A DNA stretch of 37,582 nt from Rickettsiales bacterium (lineage in GTDB: Bacteria > Pseudomonadota > Alphaproteobacteria > Methylaequorales > Methylaequoraceae): assembly GCA_002689325.1 (NCBI GenBank), contig NZFP01000022.1, positions 1-37,582 on the forward strand, given 5' to 3'. Shown in pieces: positions 1 to 9,612 of this stretch. Positions within the stretch are counted from its first letter, which is position 1; the number at the start of each line of letters is the position of its first letter. A program made the position numbers and the translations under genes. The notes under the pieces were generated by a model. That model saw only the letters and a program-made list of their open reading frames with translations, was not told the origin of the DNA and ran no database searches.

Positions 1-1667
1 CTGAAGAAAAGAAAAAACTAGAAGAGCTTAAACAACAAGAGAAAGCTGAGAAGAAAAGATTGCAAGAAGAAAAGAAAGCAGAAAAAAAAAGAGTAAAAGA
101 AGAAAAGGCATTAAAAAAAGCTGAAGAAAAGAAAAAACTAGAGGAACTTAAACAAAAAAAGAAGGCTGAAAAAGAAAGAAAAAAACAAATTGAAAAATCT
201 CGAAAAGCCGAAAAAGAAAGGCAAATAAAGGAGTCAAAAGAGGCAAAAATACTTTCAGAGAAAAAAAAGAGAGAAGATTTAAAAAAGAAATATTCAGAAC
301 AAGAAAAAATTACAGTCGAAAAAAAGAAAAAAATTGCTGAGGAAATAAAAAAAAAGCAGGAAACAGAGATAAAAAGAATTGAATTAAAAAAACAAAAAAT
401 TGCTGAACAACAAAAACTTAAAAAAGAAAGAGATGAAAGAAAACTATTAGCAAAAAAAGAAGAGGAACAAAGAAAACTAGATGAGAAAAGAAGGATTATT
501 CAAGAGAAAAAACTAAGAGAACAAATAAAAAAAGAACAACAGGAAAAAAGAAAACAAATGAAATTAGAAAAACTAGCTGAGCAAACTAAACTTAAAGAGG
601 AAAGAGAAAGAAGGAAAGAATTAGAGAGACGTCTGATTGAACAAAAAAAAATAGAAGAAAAAAGAAAAATATCTGAAAAAAAAAGAAAAGAAGAGGAAAT
701 AGAGATAAGTAAAGAATTAGAGAGACGATTAATCGAACAGAAAAAAATAGAAGAAAAAAGAAAAATATCTAAAAAAAATGATTTCTTAAAAAAAACATCT
801 AAACAAAAAGATGTTGATCACCGAACATTAGAAAATGAAAAAAAAAAGAAAGAGATTATTGATACCAAAAAGAAAGCTCTTTTGCCAAGCGACAAAGTAA
901 CTCAAATTACAGTTATTAATAAGTCTGGTTTACAATCTAGTCAAATGAAATCAGGCAGAAAAAAGGACAGCATTATCGAGATGAAAAAAGATGTCCAAAT
1001 GGTTAAAAATAATATTGAACAAAAAATAAAAAAGGATGAATTGGCCAAAAAAAGAGAAAAAGAAATCATGGCTAGGAGATTCTCTTACTTTAAAGAATCA
1101 AAAAATGTTCAAAAAATTCAAGAAGATGATACAAAGCTTTTTTATGATGAAAATGTTTTAAAAAAGTCTTTTCTAAAAAAAGATCAAATAATTGAAGATT
1201 TTAAAATGATAGATAACAAAAAAAAGCTTCCTAATAAAAAAAATCAGGATGACAATGCAAATATTAACAATACCCAGAAGAGTTTAGCCGGTGATATGGT
1301 GGCAGCTCTGAGTTCTCCTCAATCTTTAATACAAGTCAAAGAATTTAAATCAAGTGAAAAGAGAGAAATATTAATATTCAGTGAAAATGAGATTGATTTA
1401 GGTTTAAAACAAAAAAAAAGAATTAGGGAATATGTTAATTTAATTATGGATAAACCTGTAAAAATTATTATTGGTTCATCTACCCCCTCAGGAATTAAAA
1501 ATTCACTAGTTGAAAAAAAAAAACAAAAAACAAGAGCACTACTTTTGAGAACTTTTCTCATAAACCATGGAATCTCTCATAATAGAATTTCTATAAAGAT
1601 CGAAAATAAAAGAAATATTTCAAAAAATTGGAAAAATGAGCTAACATTAATTTTTATTGACACTTGA
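1..1667 (+). CDS. Lys/Glu/Arg-rich long-helix protein with degenerate OmpA-like C-terminal region (5' truncated by window edge)
   Basis: Frame stays open from base 3 through the TTG at 60 to the stop at 1667, so the ORF runs off the left edge. ER/K-type charged sequence for ~300+ aa; the C-terminus (ILIFSENEIDLG...GSSTPSG...KTRALLLRTFLINHGISHNRISI) resembles the OmpA fold. Overlaps the next gene by ATGA. Confidence 0.7.
   Translation, partial: EEKKKLEELKQQEKAEKKRLQEEKKAEKKRVKEEKALKKAEEKKKLEELKQKKKAEKERKKQIEKSRKAEKERQIKESKEAKILSEKKKREDLKKKYSEQEKITVEKKKKIAEEIKKKQETEIKRIELKKQKIAEQQKLKKERDERKLLAKKEEEQRKLDEKRRIIQEKKLREQIKKEQQEKRKQMKLEKLAEQTKLKEERERRKELERRLIEQKKIEEKRKISEKKRKEEEIEISKELERRLIEQKKIEEKRKISKKNDFLKKTSKQKDVDHRTLENEKKKKEIIDTKKKALLPSDKVTQITVINKSGLQSSQMKSGRKKDSIIEMKKDVQMVKNNIEQKIKKDELAKKREKEIMARRFSYFKESKNVQKIQEDDTKLFYDENVLKKSFLKKDQIIEDFKMIDNKKKLPNKKNQDDNANINNTQKSLAGDMVAALSSPQSLIQVKEFKSSEKREILIFSENEIDLGLKQKKRIREYVNLIMDKPVKIIIGSSTPSGIKNSLVEKKKQKTRALLLRTFLINHGISHNRISIKIENKRNISKNWKNELTLIFIDT
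615..775. repeat. 96-bp (32-aa) coding tandem repeat
   Basis: aaagaattag at 615 and 711; protein KELERRLIEQKKIEEKRKIS duplicated. Confidence 0.85.
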
Positions 1668-2605
1668 TGAAAATTATAGGCAAATATATTCTGCGAATTC
1701 TAATGTTTTTAATATTAGTTTCAGCCACCCTCTTTTTTTATATTGATGATTTAAAAATTTTTTTTTTCACTAATCAAACACTGAATTCAATAATTTTAAT
1801 AGTAATATTTTGTGGAATCATTTATGTTCTACGTCAACTTTTTATTTTAGTTAATGAACTTAATTGGTTGAACCATTTACTGAAAGGAAATAAAACTAAA
1901 CTTAGTGTAAAGTCTCCAAATCTTCTAAAATATTTAGACACATTTCTCAGAGAACAGTCAGGAAGTCTTATTTTTTCTCAATCATCAATGAAATCAATTA
2001 TGGAGAGCCTTGATGGAAGACTTTCTGAAAACAGAGAAATATCAAGATATCTCATTGGTTTATCAGTTTTTTTAGGTTTATTAGGGACGTTCTGGGGACT
2101 TTTAGAAACAATTAACTCAGTTGCAATCACAGTCAAAAGTCTTGATTTTTCAGAAAATACTCAAAAACTTTTCCAAGTTTTAAAGCAAGGGCTAGAGGAG
2201 CCTTTAAGTGGTATGGGTACTGCTTTTAGTTCGTCTTTGTTTGGACTTGGAGGTTCGTTAATTCTTGGCTTTCTTGATATTCAGTCAGGACAGGCACAAA
2301 ATAGATTTTATAACGAAATAGAAGAAAAGTTATCTCAAAAAACAAAGTTTACTCTAATTAATATGGATGAATCTGAAAGAAAAAATTTACCACCTGCTTA
2401 TCTTGAATCTTTAATAGAGGTAACTACAGAAAATCTTAAAAAATCTACATCAGTTATTGATAAACAAAATATTCATCAAGAGTCTATTTCAAAATCAATT
2501 TATGAGGTAAATAAGTTTTTATCAGAAAATATTTCACTTAATAATGACATTAAAGAAGAAATTAAGGTTTTATCAAAAACAATAGCCAATATAAGTAAAA
2601 AATAG
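1664..2605 (+). CDS. MotA/TolQ/ExbB-family proton channel subunit
   Basis: Hydrophobic N-terminus, then GLSVFLGLLGTFWGLLETI and PLSGMGTAFSSSLFGLGGSLILGFLD, typical of MotA/TolQ/ExbB channel helices. Confidence 0.85.
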   Translation: MMKIIGKYILRILMFLILVSATLFFYIDDLKIFFFTNQTLNSIILIVIFCGIIYVLRQLFILVNELNWLNHLLKGNKTKLSVKSPNLLKYLDTFLREQSGSLIFSQSSMKSIMESLDGRLSENREISRYLIGLSVFLGLLGTFWGLLETINSVAITVKSLDFSENTQKLFQVLKQGLEEPLSGMGTAFSSSLFGLGGSLILGFLDIQSGQAQNRFYNEIEEKLSQKTKFTLINMDESERKNLPPAYLESLIEVTTENLKKSTSVIDKQNIHQESISKSIYEVNKFLSENISLNNDIKEEIKVLSKTIANISKK

Positions 2606-3669
2606 TGAGGACAACAAGAAAAAATCTTTATGAAGTTAATTATTGGCCAGGATTTGTAGATGTTCTAGGTACACTCTTAATTGTTACCATTTTTACTGTA
2701 TTAATTTCAACTATAACTCAGATTTATTTTAATGACCAATTAGAAGTTAAAAGAGGTGAAATATCAAATCTTGATGATGAAATTAACAATCTAATTAAAC
2801 AACTAGGTGGTGTAACAAAAAAAAAGAATGAAGTTGAGAAAAAGTTTTTAAAATTAGAAAGTCAATTTGAAAATCTTGTGGTTGAGAAAAATTCTCTAAA
2901 CGAAAACTTATCCAAAACTCAATATATTTTAAAAATGAAGAATAAAGAGCTGAACGATCTCGTAAAAGAAAGAAGTAATCTTTTAGAAAATATTCAAAAA
3001 AGAAACGAAAAATTAGAAACACTTTCATTAGAGAATAAAAAGTATGAAGTTGATATGTTTGAAATGAAAAGAAATATTGAAAAATTAAACAAAAGGCTTA
3101 ATGAACTCTCAAGCCTTTTAATTGCTGCTGAGGAAAAGGATAAAACCAATAAAGTTAAAATTGAAAATTTAGGAAAAAAACTTAATCAAGCACTTGCTGG
3201 AAAACTTCAAGAGTTAAGTAAATATCAATCAGAATTTTTTAAAAAAATCAAAGAAGCTCTTGGAGATAGAGAAGACATTATCGTTTCTGGCGATAGGTTT
3301 ATATTTCCCTCAGAGATATTTTTTGAATCTGGCTCTGATTTTATTCAGGAAACTGGTAGAGAAAAACTTTACAATATTGCATTAAGCCTAAAAAAGATTT
3401 CAGAAAAAATTCCGAAAAAAATAGATTGGATCCTCAGAATTGATGGACACACAGACAAAATTCCTATTTACAACGAAAGATTCAAATCAAATTGGCATTT
3501 ATCAAGCTCAAGAGCGATTAACATAGTGAAATTTTTCATAGAACAAGGTATTCCTCCTAACAGACTGGTTGCTGCTGGTTTTGGAGAGTATTCACCGCTA
3601 GTATTAGATGAAAGTGAACTGGCCTATGAAAAGAATAGGAGAATAGAAATTAAATTAACAACAAGATAA
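2605..3669 (+). CDS. MotB/OmpA-family peptidoglycan-binding protein with single TM and long coiled coil
   Basis: GTG start overlapping the previous stop (TAGTG). N-terminal TM with Asp (WPGFVDVLGTLLIVTIF), ~180 aa coiled coil, then OmpA motif DGHTDKIPI...LSSSRAINIVKFFIEQGIPPNRLVAAGFGEYSP...NRRIEIKL. Confidence 0.88.
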   Translation: MRTTRKNLYEVNYWPGFVDVLGTLLIVTIFTVLISTITQIYFNDQLEVKRGEISNLDDEINNLIKQLGGVTKKKNEVEKKFLKLESQFENLVVEKNSLNENLSKTQYILKMKNKELNDLVKERSNLLENIQKRNEKLETLSLENKKYEVDMFEMKRNIEKLNKRLNELSSLLIAAEEKDKTNKVKIENLGKKLNQALAGKLQELSKYQSEFFKKIKEALGDREDIIVSGDRFIFPSEIFFESGSDFIQETGREKLYNIALSLKKISEKIPKKIDWILRIDGHTDKIPIYNERFKSNWHLSSSRAINIVKFFIEQGIPPNRLVAAGFGEYSPLVLDESELAYEKNRRIEIKLTTR

Positions 3670-3682
3670 ATTAAAGTTCAAA

Positions 3683-5302
3683 TTATTTAGTTAATTGCTT
3701 GCTAGCTAAAATTTGGTAATCGTGAAAATAAAGATGATCTATATTTGTTTTCAAAAAACATCTTATTGCATCCTCAGGGGATTCAACTATTGGTTCTGAA
3801 TCATTAAAGCTTGTATTTAAAATAATAGGAACGCCAGTCTTTTTTTCCCATTTCTTAATAAAGTTGTAGTACCAAAAATTATCATTTTTAGAAACGGTTT
3901 GTAGCCTCGCAGATCCATCAAAATGAACAACTGCAGGTACCAATTTCCTTTTATCTTTTTTCCATTTAATGACATGAGTCATATATGGACTTGAAATATC
4001 TCTTTCAAACCAATCAGTCACCTTTTCTTTTAAAATTGAAGGTGCAAATGGACGAAACCATTGTCTGTGTTTAACTTTTTTATTAATTATTTCTTTCATT
4101 TTTTCATTTCTAGGGTCTGCAATTATACTTCTGTTACCAAGAGCTCTACGTCCTGATTCTGAGCCACCACCAAAAACAGACACAATTTGTTGATCATCAA
4201 GCAGTTTCAAAACTTTTTCATCATCATCTTTGTAGAATGTAATAAAATCTTTAAATTTCTTTAGTGCTTTTTTTATATCATTTTCATTATATTTTCTTCC
4301 AAGATATGGTGTGAAATTGTCCTTCCATTTAATTCTTTTATTACCCAAAATCTGGTGCCAAAGAAATTGAGCAGAACCTATCGCCAAACCACTGTCATAG
4401 GGAACAGGTGGAACATAAACATTTTCAATTTGAGGAAACCAATTCTGAATTTTTCCTATCAAAACTGAATTTAATGCACAACCTCCAGCAACACACAATT
4501 TTTTTGGTTTAAACTTTTTTACAAAAAAATTTAATTCTTCTTTAACTAAATTTTCAGAAGCAATTTGAAGACTTGAGGCAATATCAAATTTTTCTTTCTC
4601 ACTAAATTGCAATTTATTAAATATTCGTTTTGCAGTTTCTTTATAATCAAGGAAGTAACTTTGGATGTCTTTCTTCTTAGTCATCATGTCCATCAATGGT
4701 TCAACATATTTAGTACTATTACTCATAGAAGCCATTGCCATTACAGTCCCAGCTTGATTACCTTTTGGAAAACCAATCGATAAGCCGAAAATTTGTGTAA
4801 CAAAATTCCAACAAACCGCCATATTGAATTTATAAAAATCATAAACTTTTATTTTTTCTATTTTTGTCCCTTCTCCCATATAAATAGTACTTGCGGTAAG
4901 AATATCTTTTTCTTCTAATCCTCCACCATCAATTGTAAGAATAAGTGATTTATCAAAATTGCTTGAAAAAAAAGCATTTGCTGCATGACACATATGATGA
5001 GATAACTCAAAATATTTTCCTTGATTATTATCGATAATTAAATTCATTAAAGATTGAGAATTTGGATCATTGCATTTTGGCCATTTTTTTTTATCCCTTC
5101 CACCAAAATTTCCTAATGTAAAAAATTTAGATTTTTTTTGTAATTCTTTAGAAGAATTTTCAAAAAAAAACTTCAGTCCATCACCGAGCTCCTCTTTTAC
5201 TCTAGTAAACCTCTCAAGTTCCTCGTGAATTAAAGGCTTTCCATTTTTTAATAAACAGTAACTGACGTCATGTCCAGATTGAAAACCTACAATCGTATCC
5301 AT
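3683..5302 (-). CDS. carbamoyltransferase, NodU/CmcH family
   Basis: GFQSGHDVSYCLLKNGK...EELERFTRVKEE; CVAGGCALNSVLIGKI; GGGSESGRRALGNRSIIADPR; WFRPFAPSIL; ILNTSFNDSEPIVESPEDAI. The ORF track extends to 5365; the family-consistent N-terminus is MDTIVGF. Confidence 0.9.
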   Translation of the reverse strand: MDTIVGFQSGHDVSYCLLKNGKPLIHEELERFTRVKEELGDGLKFFFENSSKELQKKSKFFTLGNFGGRDKKKWPKCNDPNSQSLMNLIIDNNQGKYFELSHHMCHAANAFFSSNFDKSLILTIDGGGLEEKDILTASTIYMGEGTKIEKIKVYDFYKFNMAVCWNFVTQIFGLSIGFPKGNQAGTVMAMASMSNSTKYVEPLMDMMTKKKDIQSYFLDYKETAKRIFNKLQFSEKEKFDIASSLQIASENLVKEELNFFVKKFKPKKLCVAGGCALNSVLIGKIQNWFPQIENVYVPPVPYDSGLAIGSAQFLWHQILGNKRIKWKDNFTPYLGRKYNENDIKKALKKFKDFITFYKDDDEKVLKLLDDQQIVSVFGGGSESGRRALGNRSIIADPRNEKMKEIINKKVKHRQWFRPFAPSILKEKVTDWFERDISSPYMTHVIKWKKDKRKLVPAVVHFDGSARLQTVSKNDNFWYYNFIKKWEKKTGVPIILNTSFNDSEPIVESPEDAIRCFLKTNIDHLYFHDYQILASKQLTK

Positions 5303-5451
5303 TAAAGTCATTGAAAGATTGAATTTACTTAAACTATCACTTACTGAAGGTAATACAGATAACAACTTGAAATCTCCAAAATGGGTTTTAATAATAAAAC
5401 AGCATTATTTATGCCAAAGTTTTTGAAATTAGGAAATTTCTGAGGAAAAGG

Positions 5452-5748
5452 TTATGATTTTAATAGGCCAAAACGTCTAAGTATTTTCTTTTCCATTTCC
5501 CAAAAATATTTAAACTCTCCAAATATTGTTCCAACAATAATGAGTAAAATTTGATACAAAGGAAAAATAATCAAAATTCTTATTGACCAGTAAAAAAAAT
5601 TTTTCTCTAAATTTTCAGAGAAAAAAAATAAAAGTACATATTTTCCTAAATAAACTGATAACGATCCAGTTATTGCAAAAACAGTAAAGATTAAAATTAA
5701 TCTAGAAAAACTTTCAACTTTAAAAATTTTTTGAATTTTTTTAATCAT
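5452..5748 (-). CDS. small membrane protein (DUF6787-like)
   Basis: 98 aa, two TM segments, C-terminal GTIFGEFKYFWEMEKKILRRFGL; family assignment from memory only. Confidence 0.55.
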   Translation of the reverse strand: MIKKIQKIFKVESFSRLILIFTVFAITGSLSVYLGKYVLLFFFSENLEKNFFYWSIRILIIFPLYQILLIIVGTIFGEFKYFWEMEKKILRRFGLLKS

Positions 5749-6050
5749 AAAAAAGAAGATAACTCCATATCTAGCTTATCGAATAAATCAATAGAATTAT
5801 CTCTAGTACTAATCCATTGATAATTACTTCCCTCCTCTTTACATTCAAAGTGGTGTGCGCCACTGACAGGTGATGACATCCAGATTTGTTGAGTTGGGTT
5901 ATGTATACTTAATACAAAAGTAGAATTATCAATTTCTATCATTAAATTTTCTCCTTCAAAATCTACATCAAAATCGGGAGATTTTTTTTCAGCAATATTA
6001 AAGATATCATCTAATGTTTTTTTTGCTAAGTTTTGAAAATTATTTATCAC
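5745..6050 (-). CDS. cyaY: frataxin-like iron-sulfur cluster protein
   Basis: Small acidic protein with VLSIHNPTQQIWMSSPVSGAHHFEC, the frataxin signature region. Confidence 0.8.
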   Translation of the reverse strand: MINNFQNLAKKTLDDIFNIAEKKSPDFDVDFEGENLMIEIDNSTFVLSIHNPTQQIWMSSPVSGAHHFECKEEGSNYQWISTRDNSIDLFDKLDMELSSFL

Positions 6051-6115
6051 TAGTTGTAATTTATGTTAAAGCTTGCAAATTTAATCTAATGAATATATAA
6101 AACGAGTCAAGAATT

Positions 6116-6343
6116 ATGAAAAAAGAAATACATCCAGATTATCATACTATTAAAGTACAACTGACCGATGGAAGCACCTTTGAGACAAGGTCTACATACG
6201 GCAAAAAAGGAGATGTTCTTAAGTTAGACATAGATCCAACATCTCATCCCGCATGGACTGGAGAAGCCTCTAAAATCCTTGATTCCGATGGTCAAGTTGC
6301 AAAATTTCAAAAAAAATTCAAAAACCTTGGTTTCAAAAAATAG
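6116..6343 (+). CDS. rpmE: 50S ribosomal protein L31
   Basis: [49 protein letters not shown]. Confidence 0.93.
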   Translation: MKKEIHPDYHTIKVQLTDGSTFETRSTYGKKGDVLKLDIDPTSHPAWTGEASKILDSDGQVAKFQKKFKNLGFKK

Positions 6344-6349
6344 TTCTCA

Positions 6350-7324
6350 ATGCTAGCCGTAGATTTTGACGAACCAGGAGGACCTGAGGTACTCAGACTA
6401 ATCGAAACCAGTGTACCAAAAATTAACGAGGACGAAGTTCTCATTAAAGTTAGATCAGCAGGTGTAAATAGACCTGATGTTATTCAAAGACAAGGTAACT
6501 ATCCAGCACCTCACGGGCATTCAAAAATTCTCGGTTTAGAAGTATCGGGTATTATTGAAAAAGTTGGGGATAAAGTAAAAAATTTTTTAGTAGGAGACAA
6601 GGTAGGTGCACTTGTAAATGGAGGAGGATATGCTGAGTTTTGTAAAGCTAACGAAAATTCAGTTTTTCATATACCAAAAAATATCTCTTTTGACGAAGCA
6701 GCCTGTATTCCAGAATGTTTTTTTACAGCTTGGTCAAATATAATAATGAGAGGCGAATTAAAAAAAAAACAAAAAATTCTAATTCATGGTGGAACTAGTG
6801 GTATAGGGATAGCTTCAATACAAATTGCCAAATTATTTGATTCTTACATTTTTACAACTGTAGGAAATAACCAAAAAGTTTCTTTTTGCAAAAAAATTGG
6901 AGTCAACAAAACAATAAACTATAATGAAACTGACTTTTTTGAAGAAATTAAAAATTCAGAAATTAGTAGTGTTGATTTAATCCTCGATTTTATTGGTGGA
7001 GATTATATAAATAAAAATATAAATCTTCTCAATAATGATGGAAAGTTAGTTAACATAGGTTTTCAAAAGGGAGCAAAAACTGAGATAAATTTTATGAAAG
7101 TAATGCTCAAAAGACTAACAATAACTGGCTCAACCTTAAGAATACGGAATAATTCATTCAAGGGTAAAATTTTAAATGATCTTGTAAAATTTGTTTTTCC
7201 TGAAATAGAAAAAGGAAAAATTAAAATTTTTATTGACTCTGTTTATAATTTAGAAGATGTTGTTATTGCTCATAAAAGAATCGATGAAGGCAAACATATA
7301 GGTAAAATAGTTCTTAACATTTAA
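6350..7324 (+). CDS. NAD(P)H quinone oxidoreductase, zinc-type MDR superfamily (PIG3-like)
   Basis: VRSAGVNRPDVIQRQGNYPAPHG...LGLEVSGIIEKVG...ILIHGGTSGIGIASIQIAKLF. Confidence 0.9.
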   Translation: MLAVDFDEPGGPEVLRLIETSVPKINEDEVLIKVRSAGVNRPDVIQRQGNYPAPHGHSKILGLEVSGIIEKVGDKVKNFLVGDKVGALVNGGGYAEFCKANENSVFHIPKNISFDEAACIPECFFTAWSNIIMRGELKKKQKILIHGGTSGIGIASIQIAKLFDSYIFTTVGNNQKVSFCKKIGVNKTINYNETDFFEEIKNSEISSVDLILDFIGGDYINKNINLLNNDGKLVNIGFQKGAKTEINFMKVMLKRLTITGSTLRIRNNSFKGKILNDLVKFVFPEIEKGKIKIFIDSVYNLEDVVIAHKRIDEGKHIGKIVLNI

Positions 7325-7333
7325 GGAAGAAAT

Positions 7334-7861
7334 ATGAGAAAACCCCTTATGCCCAAAGCAACAGCAAGCTGGTTGATTGAAAATACTTCATTGTCGTTCA
7401 ATCAAATATCCAGTTTTGTTGGGTTACATTTATTAGAGGTACAAGCAATTGCTGACGGTGAAGTTTCAAGTGGAATGCTTCCAAGAAACCCAATTGAAAA
7501 TGGAGAACTCACAAAAGATGAAATTATAAGGTGCGAAAAAAATCAAAATCTTCATTTAAAAATTAAAACCTCAGAAATTCCTCTTCCACAATCAAAAACA
7601 AAGGGTGCCAAATACACCCCCCTATCAAAAAGGGCGGATAAACCAAATGGTATATATTGGTTGGTTAAAAATTTTCCTGACCTTCCTGATGCAAAAATAT
7701 GTAAAGTAATTGGAACTACTAAGAAAACTGTTCAATCCATAAAAGACAGGTCATACTGGAACATTCAAAATTTAAGAGCACAGAACCCCTCAGAACTGGG
7801 ACTATGTTCTAGGGAAGAATTAGAGACAATAATAACAAAACACCAAGAAAAACAGGCCTAG
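7334..7861 (+). CDS. trcR: DUF1013 / TrcR-type cell-cycle transcriptional regulator
   Basis: MPKATASWLIENTSLSFNQISSFVGLHLLEVQAIADGE; alphaproteobacterial DUF1013 signature. Confidence 0.85.
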   Translation: MRKPLMPKATASWLIENTSLSFNQISSFVGLHLLEVQAIADGEVSSGMLPRNPIENGELTKDEIIRCEKNQNLHLKIKTSEIPLPQSKTKGAKYTPLSKRADKPNGIYWLVKNFPDLPDAKICKVIGTTKKTVQSIKDRSYWNIQNLRAQNPSELGLCSREELETIITKHQEKQA

Positions 7862-8038
7862 CTATTTATTTAATCTCAGAATTTCGTCCCTAATCTTTAA
7901 CTTCTTCTTTTTAATATCTGTGATGACCAAATCATCAACACTTATACTTTTGTTAACTTGATTTAAAATACTTTCGAAATGTTGGTGTTTAGACATTAAA
8001 GACTCGATTTTTTTTTGTCTTGTTGCAAGCCGACTCAT
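7862..8038 (-). CDS. DUF465 / YdcH-like small coiled-coil protein
   Basis: Manual reverse-strand ORF absent from the supplied track: MSRLATRQKKIESLMSKHQHFESILNQVNKSISVDDLVITDIKKKKLKIRDEILRLNK (58 aa). Starts on the complement of CAT at 8036-8038. Confidence 0.75.
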   Translation of the reverse strand: MSRLATRQKKIESLMSKHQHFESILNQVNKSISVDDLVITDIKKKKLKIRDEILRLNK

Positions 8039-8090
8039 AATTTTATGTTATTATCTTTTATAAATTTAATCTACTATTAATTTTGTAATT

Positions 8091-8585
8091 ATGAAAAAAA
8101 AAATCTTTATTTCTATTGTCATGGGAAGTCAGTCGGACTGGAAAACTTTAACCTATTGTGAAAATATCTTTAAAAAAATAGGCATTGGTTATGAAAAAAA
8201 AATTGTCTCTGCTCACAGAACACCTGACAGGTTATATGAATTTGCTAAAAATTTAAAAAAAACTAATATTGAAGTTGTGATTGCAGGTGCAGGAGGTGCA
8301 GCTCACCTCCCAGGGATGATAGCCTCTCTGACTCATATACCTGTTCTTGGAGTTCCGGTTGAATCAAAAACGTTAAAAGGTCTCGACAGCTTATTATCTA
8401 TAGTTCAGATGCCTGCAGGTATACCTGTACCAACTTTAGCCATTGGGAAAGCCGGTGCTATTAATTCAGCTCTAGCTGCGGCTGCAATATTGGGTAATAA
8501 ATACCCAGATATTAAAAAAAAACTGATACTATTTAGATCCAAACAAACTAAGTCTATTATAAAAAAACCTATTAATGAAAAATAG
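8091..8585 (+). CDS. purE: N5-carboxyaminoimidazole ribonucleotide mutase
   Basis: VMGSQSDWKT...VSAHRTPDRLYEFA...VIAGAGGAAHLPGMIASLTHIPVLGVPV. Confidence 0.95.
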   Translation: MKKKIFISIVMGSQSDWKTLTYCENIFKKIGIGYEKKIVSAHRTPDRLYEFAKNLKKTNIEVVIAGAGGAAHLPGMIASLTHIPVLGVPVESKTLKGLDSLLSIVQMPAGIPVPTLAIGKAGAINSALAAAAILGNKYPDIKKKLILFRSKQTKSIIKKPINEK

Positions 8586-9612
8586 TCTAGGCATATTAGG
8601 CGGAGGACAACTTGGAATGTTCATTTGTCTGGCCGCTAAAAAATATAATATTCAAACAACTGTGTTCTCTGATAACAAAAATTTTAGTGCAAAAGAGTTT
8701 TGCGATAGTTTTTTAATTGGTAGTTTTACTGATCAAAATCTCATGGATAAGTTTATAAACTCTTCGGAATTCTTTACTATCGAGACTGAAAATATTCCAA
8801 TTACAGTTTTAAAAAAAATAGAAAATAAAAAAAAAGTATTTCCATCTTCGTATATTGTAGAAATAGCACAAAACAGACTCAAAGAAAAAAAATTTCTAAA
8901 CTCTATTAGTGGAGTTAAAACAGCAAAATTTAAAAAAATTGAAAACTTTAGTAATCTTGAAAGTCACATTAAATTGTTTGGTAGAACTGGTATATTAAAA
9001 TCATGTGAAATGGGTTATGACGGAAAGGGTCAGTTCTTAATTAGTGATAAAAATATAAATAATTTAAAAAACAATAATTTAAAAGGTTATCTTCTAGAAG
9101 AGGTTTTAGATTTTAAAAAAGAAATATCAGTAATTGTTTGCTGTTCAAAAAAAAATACAATTCTATATCCTCCTGTTGAAAATATACATAAAAATTCGGT
9201 TTTAAGAGAAAGTATTTATCCTGCTAGGATTAGTTATAAAATTAAAAATGAAGCTCTTTTATTAGCAAAAAAAATAGCAACAAAACTAAAACTACAAGGA
9301 ATACTAGCAATTGAAATGTTTTTAATGAAAGATGATACATTACTAATAAATGAGTTAGCACCAAGGCCACATAATTCTGGTCATTGGTCATTAGACTTTT
9401 GTAAATACAGTCAATTTGAAAGTCTAATTTTTTCTATTTTTAGGGAAAAGTTAGTTCAACCAGAACCCTTAGATAGTTGCAAAATGATAAATGTTATTGG
9501 TAAAGATTATGAGAAAAAAAAAAAATTATCAAAAAAATATAAATTTTATGACTACTTTAAAGAAGAAGTAAAAAAACTAAGAAAAATGGGACATTATACT
9601 TTTAAGAATTAG
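8575..9612 (+). CDS. purK: N5-carboxyaminoimidazole ribonucleotide synthase
   Basis: LGILGGGQLGMFICLAAKKYN; ATP-grasp; NELAPRPHNSGHWSLDFCKYSQFE. Overlaps purE. Confidence 0.93.
   Translation: MKNSLGILGGGQLGMFICLAAKKYNIQTTVFSDNKNFSAKEFCDSFLIGSFTDQNLMDKFINSSEFFTIETENIPITVLKKIENKKKVFPSSYIVEIAQNRLKEKKFLNSISGVKTAKFKKIENFSNLESHIKLFGRTGILKSCEMGYDGKGQFLISDKNINNLKNNNLKGYLLEEVLDFKKEISVIVCCSKKNTILYPPVENIHKNSVLRESIYPARISYKIKNEALLLAKKIATKLKLQGILAIEMFLMKDDTLLINELAPRPHNSGHWSLDFCKYSQFESLIFSIFREKLVQPEPLDSCKMINVIGKDYEKKKKLSKKYKFYDYFKEEVKKLRKMGHYTFKN

Noticed and set aside
1664-3669. Zorya defence (ZorAB)
   Set aside because: MotA/MotB-like pair only; no ZorC/ZorD/ZorE-like gene in the window, and neighbours are housekeeping.
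1664-3669. Flagellar stator motAB
   Set aside because: Not in the flagellar locus, TolQ/ExbB-like channel and very long coiled coil; better described as a non-flagellar envelope motor pair.
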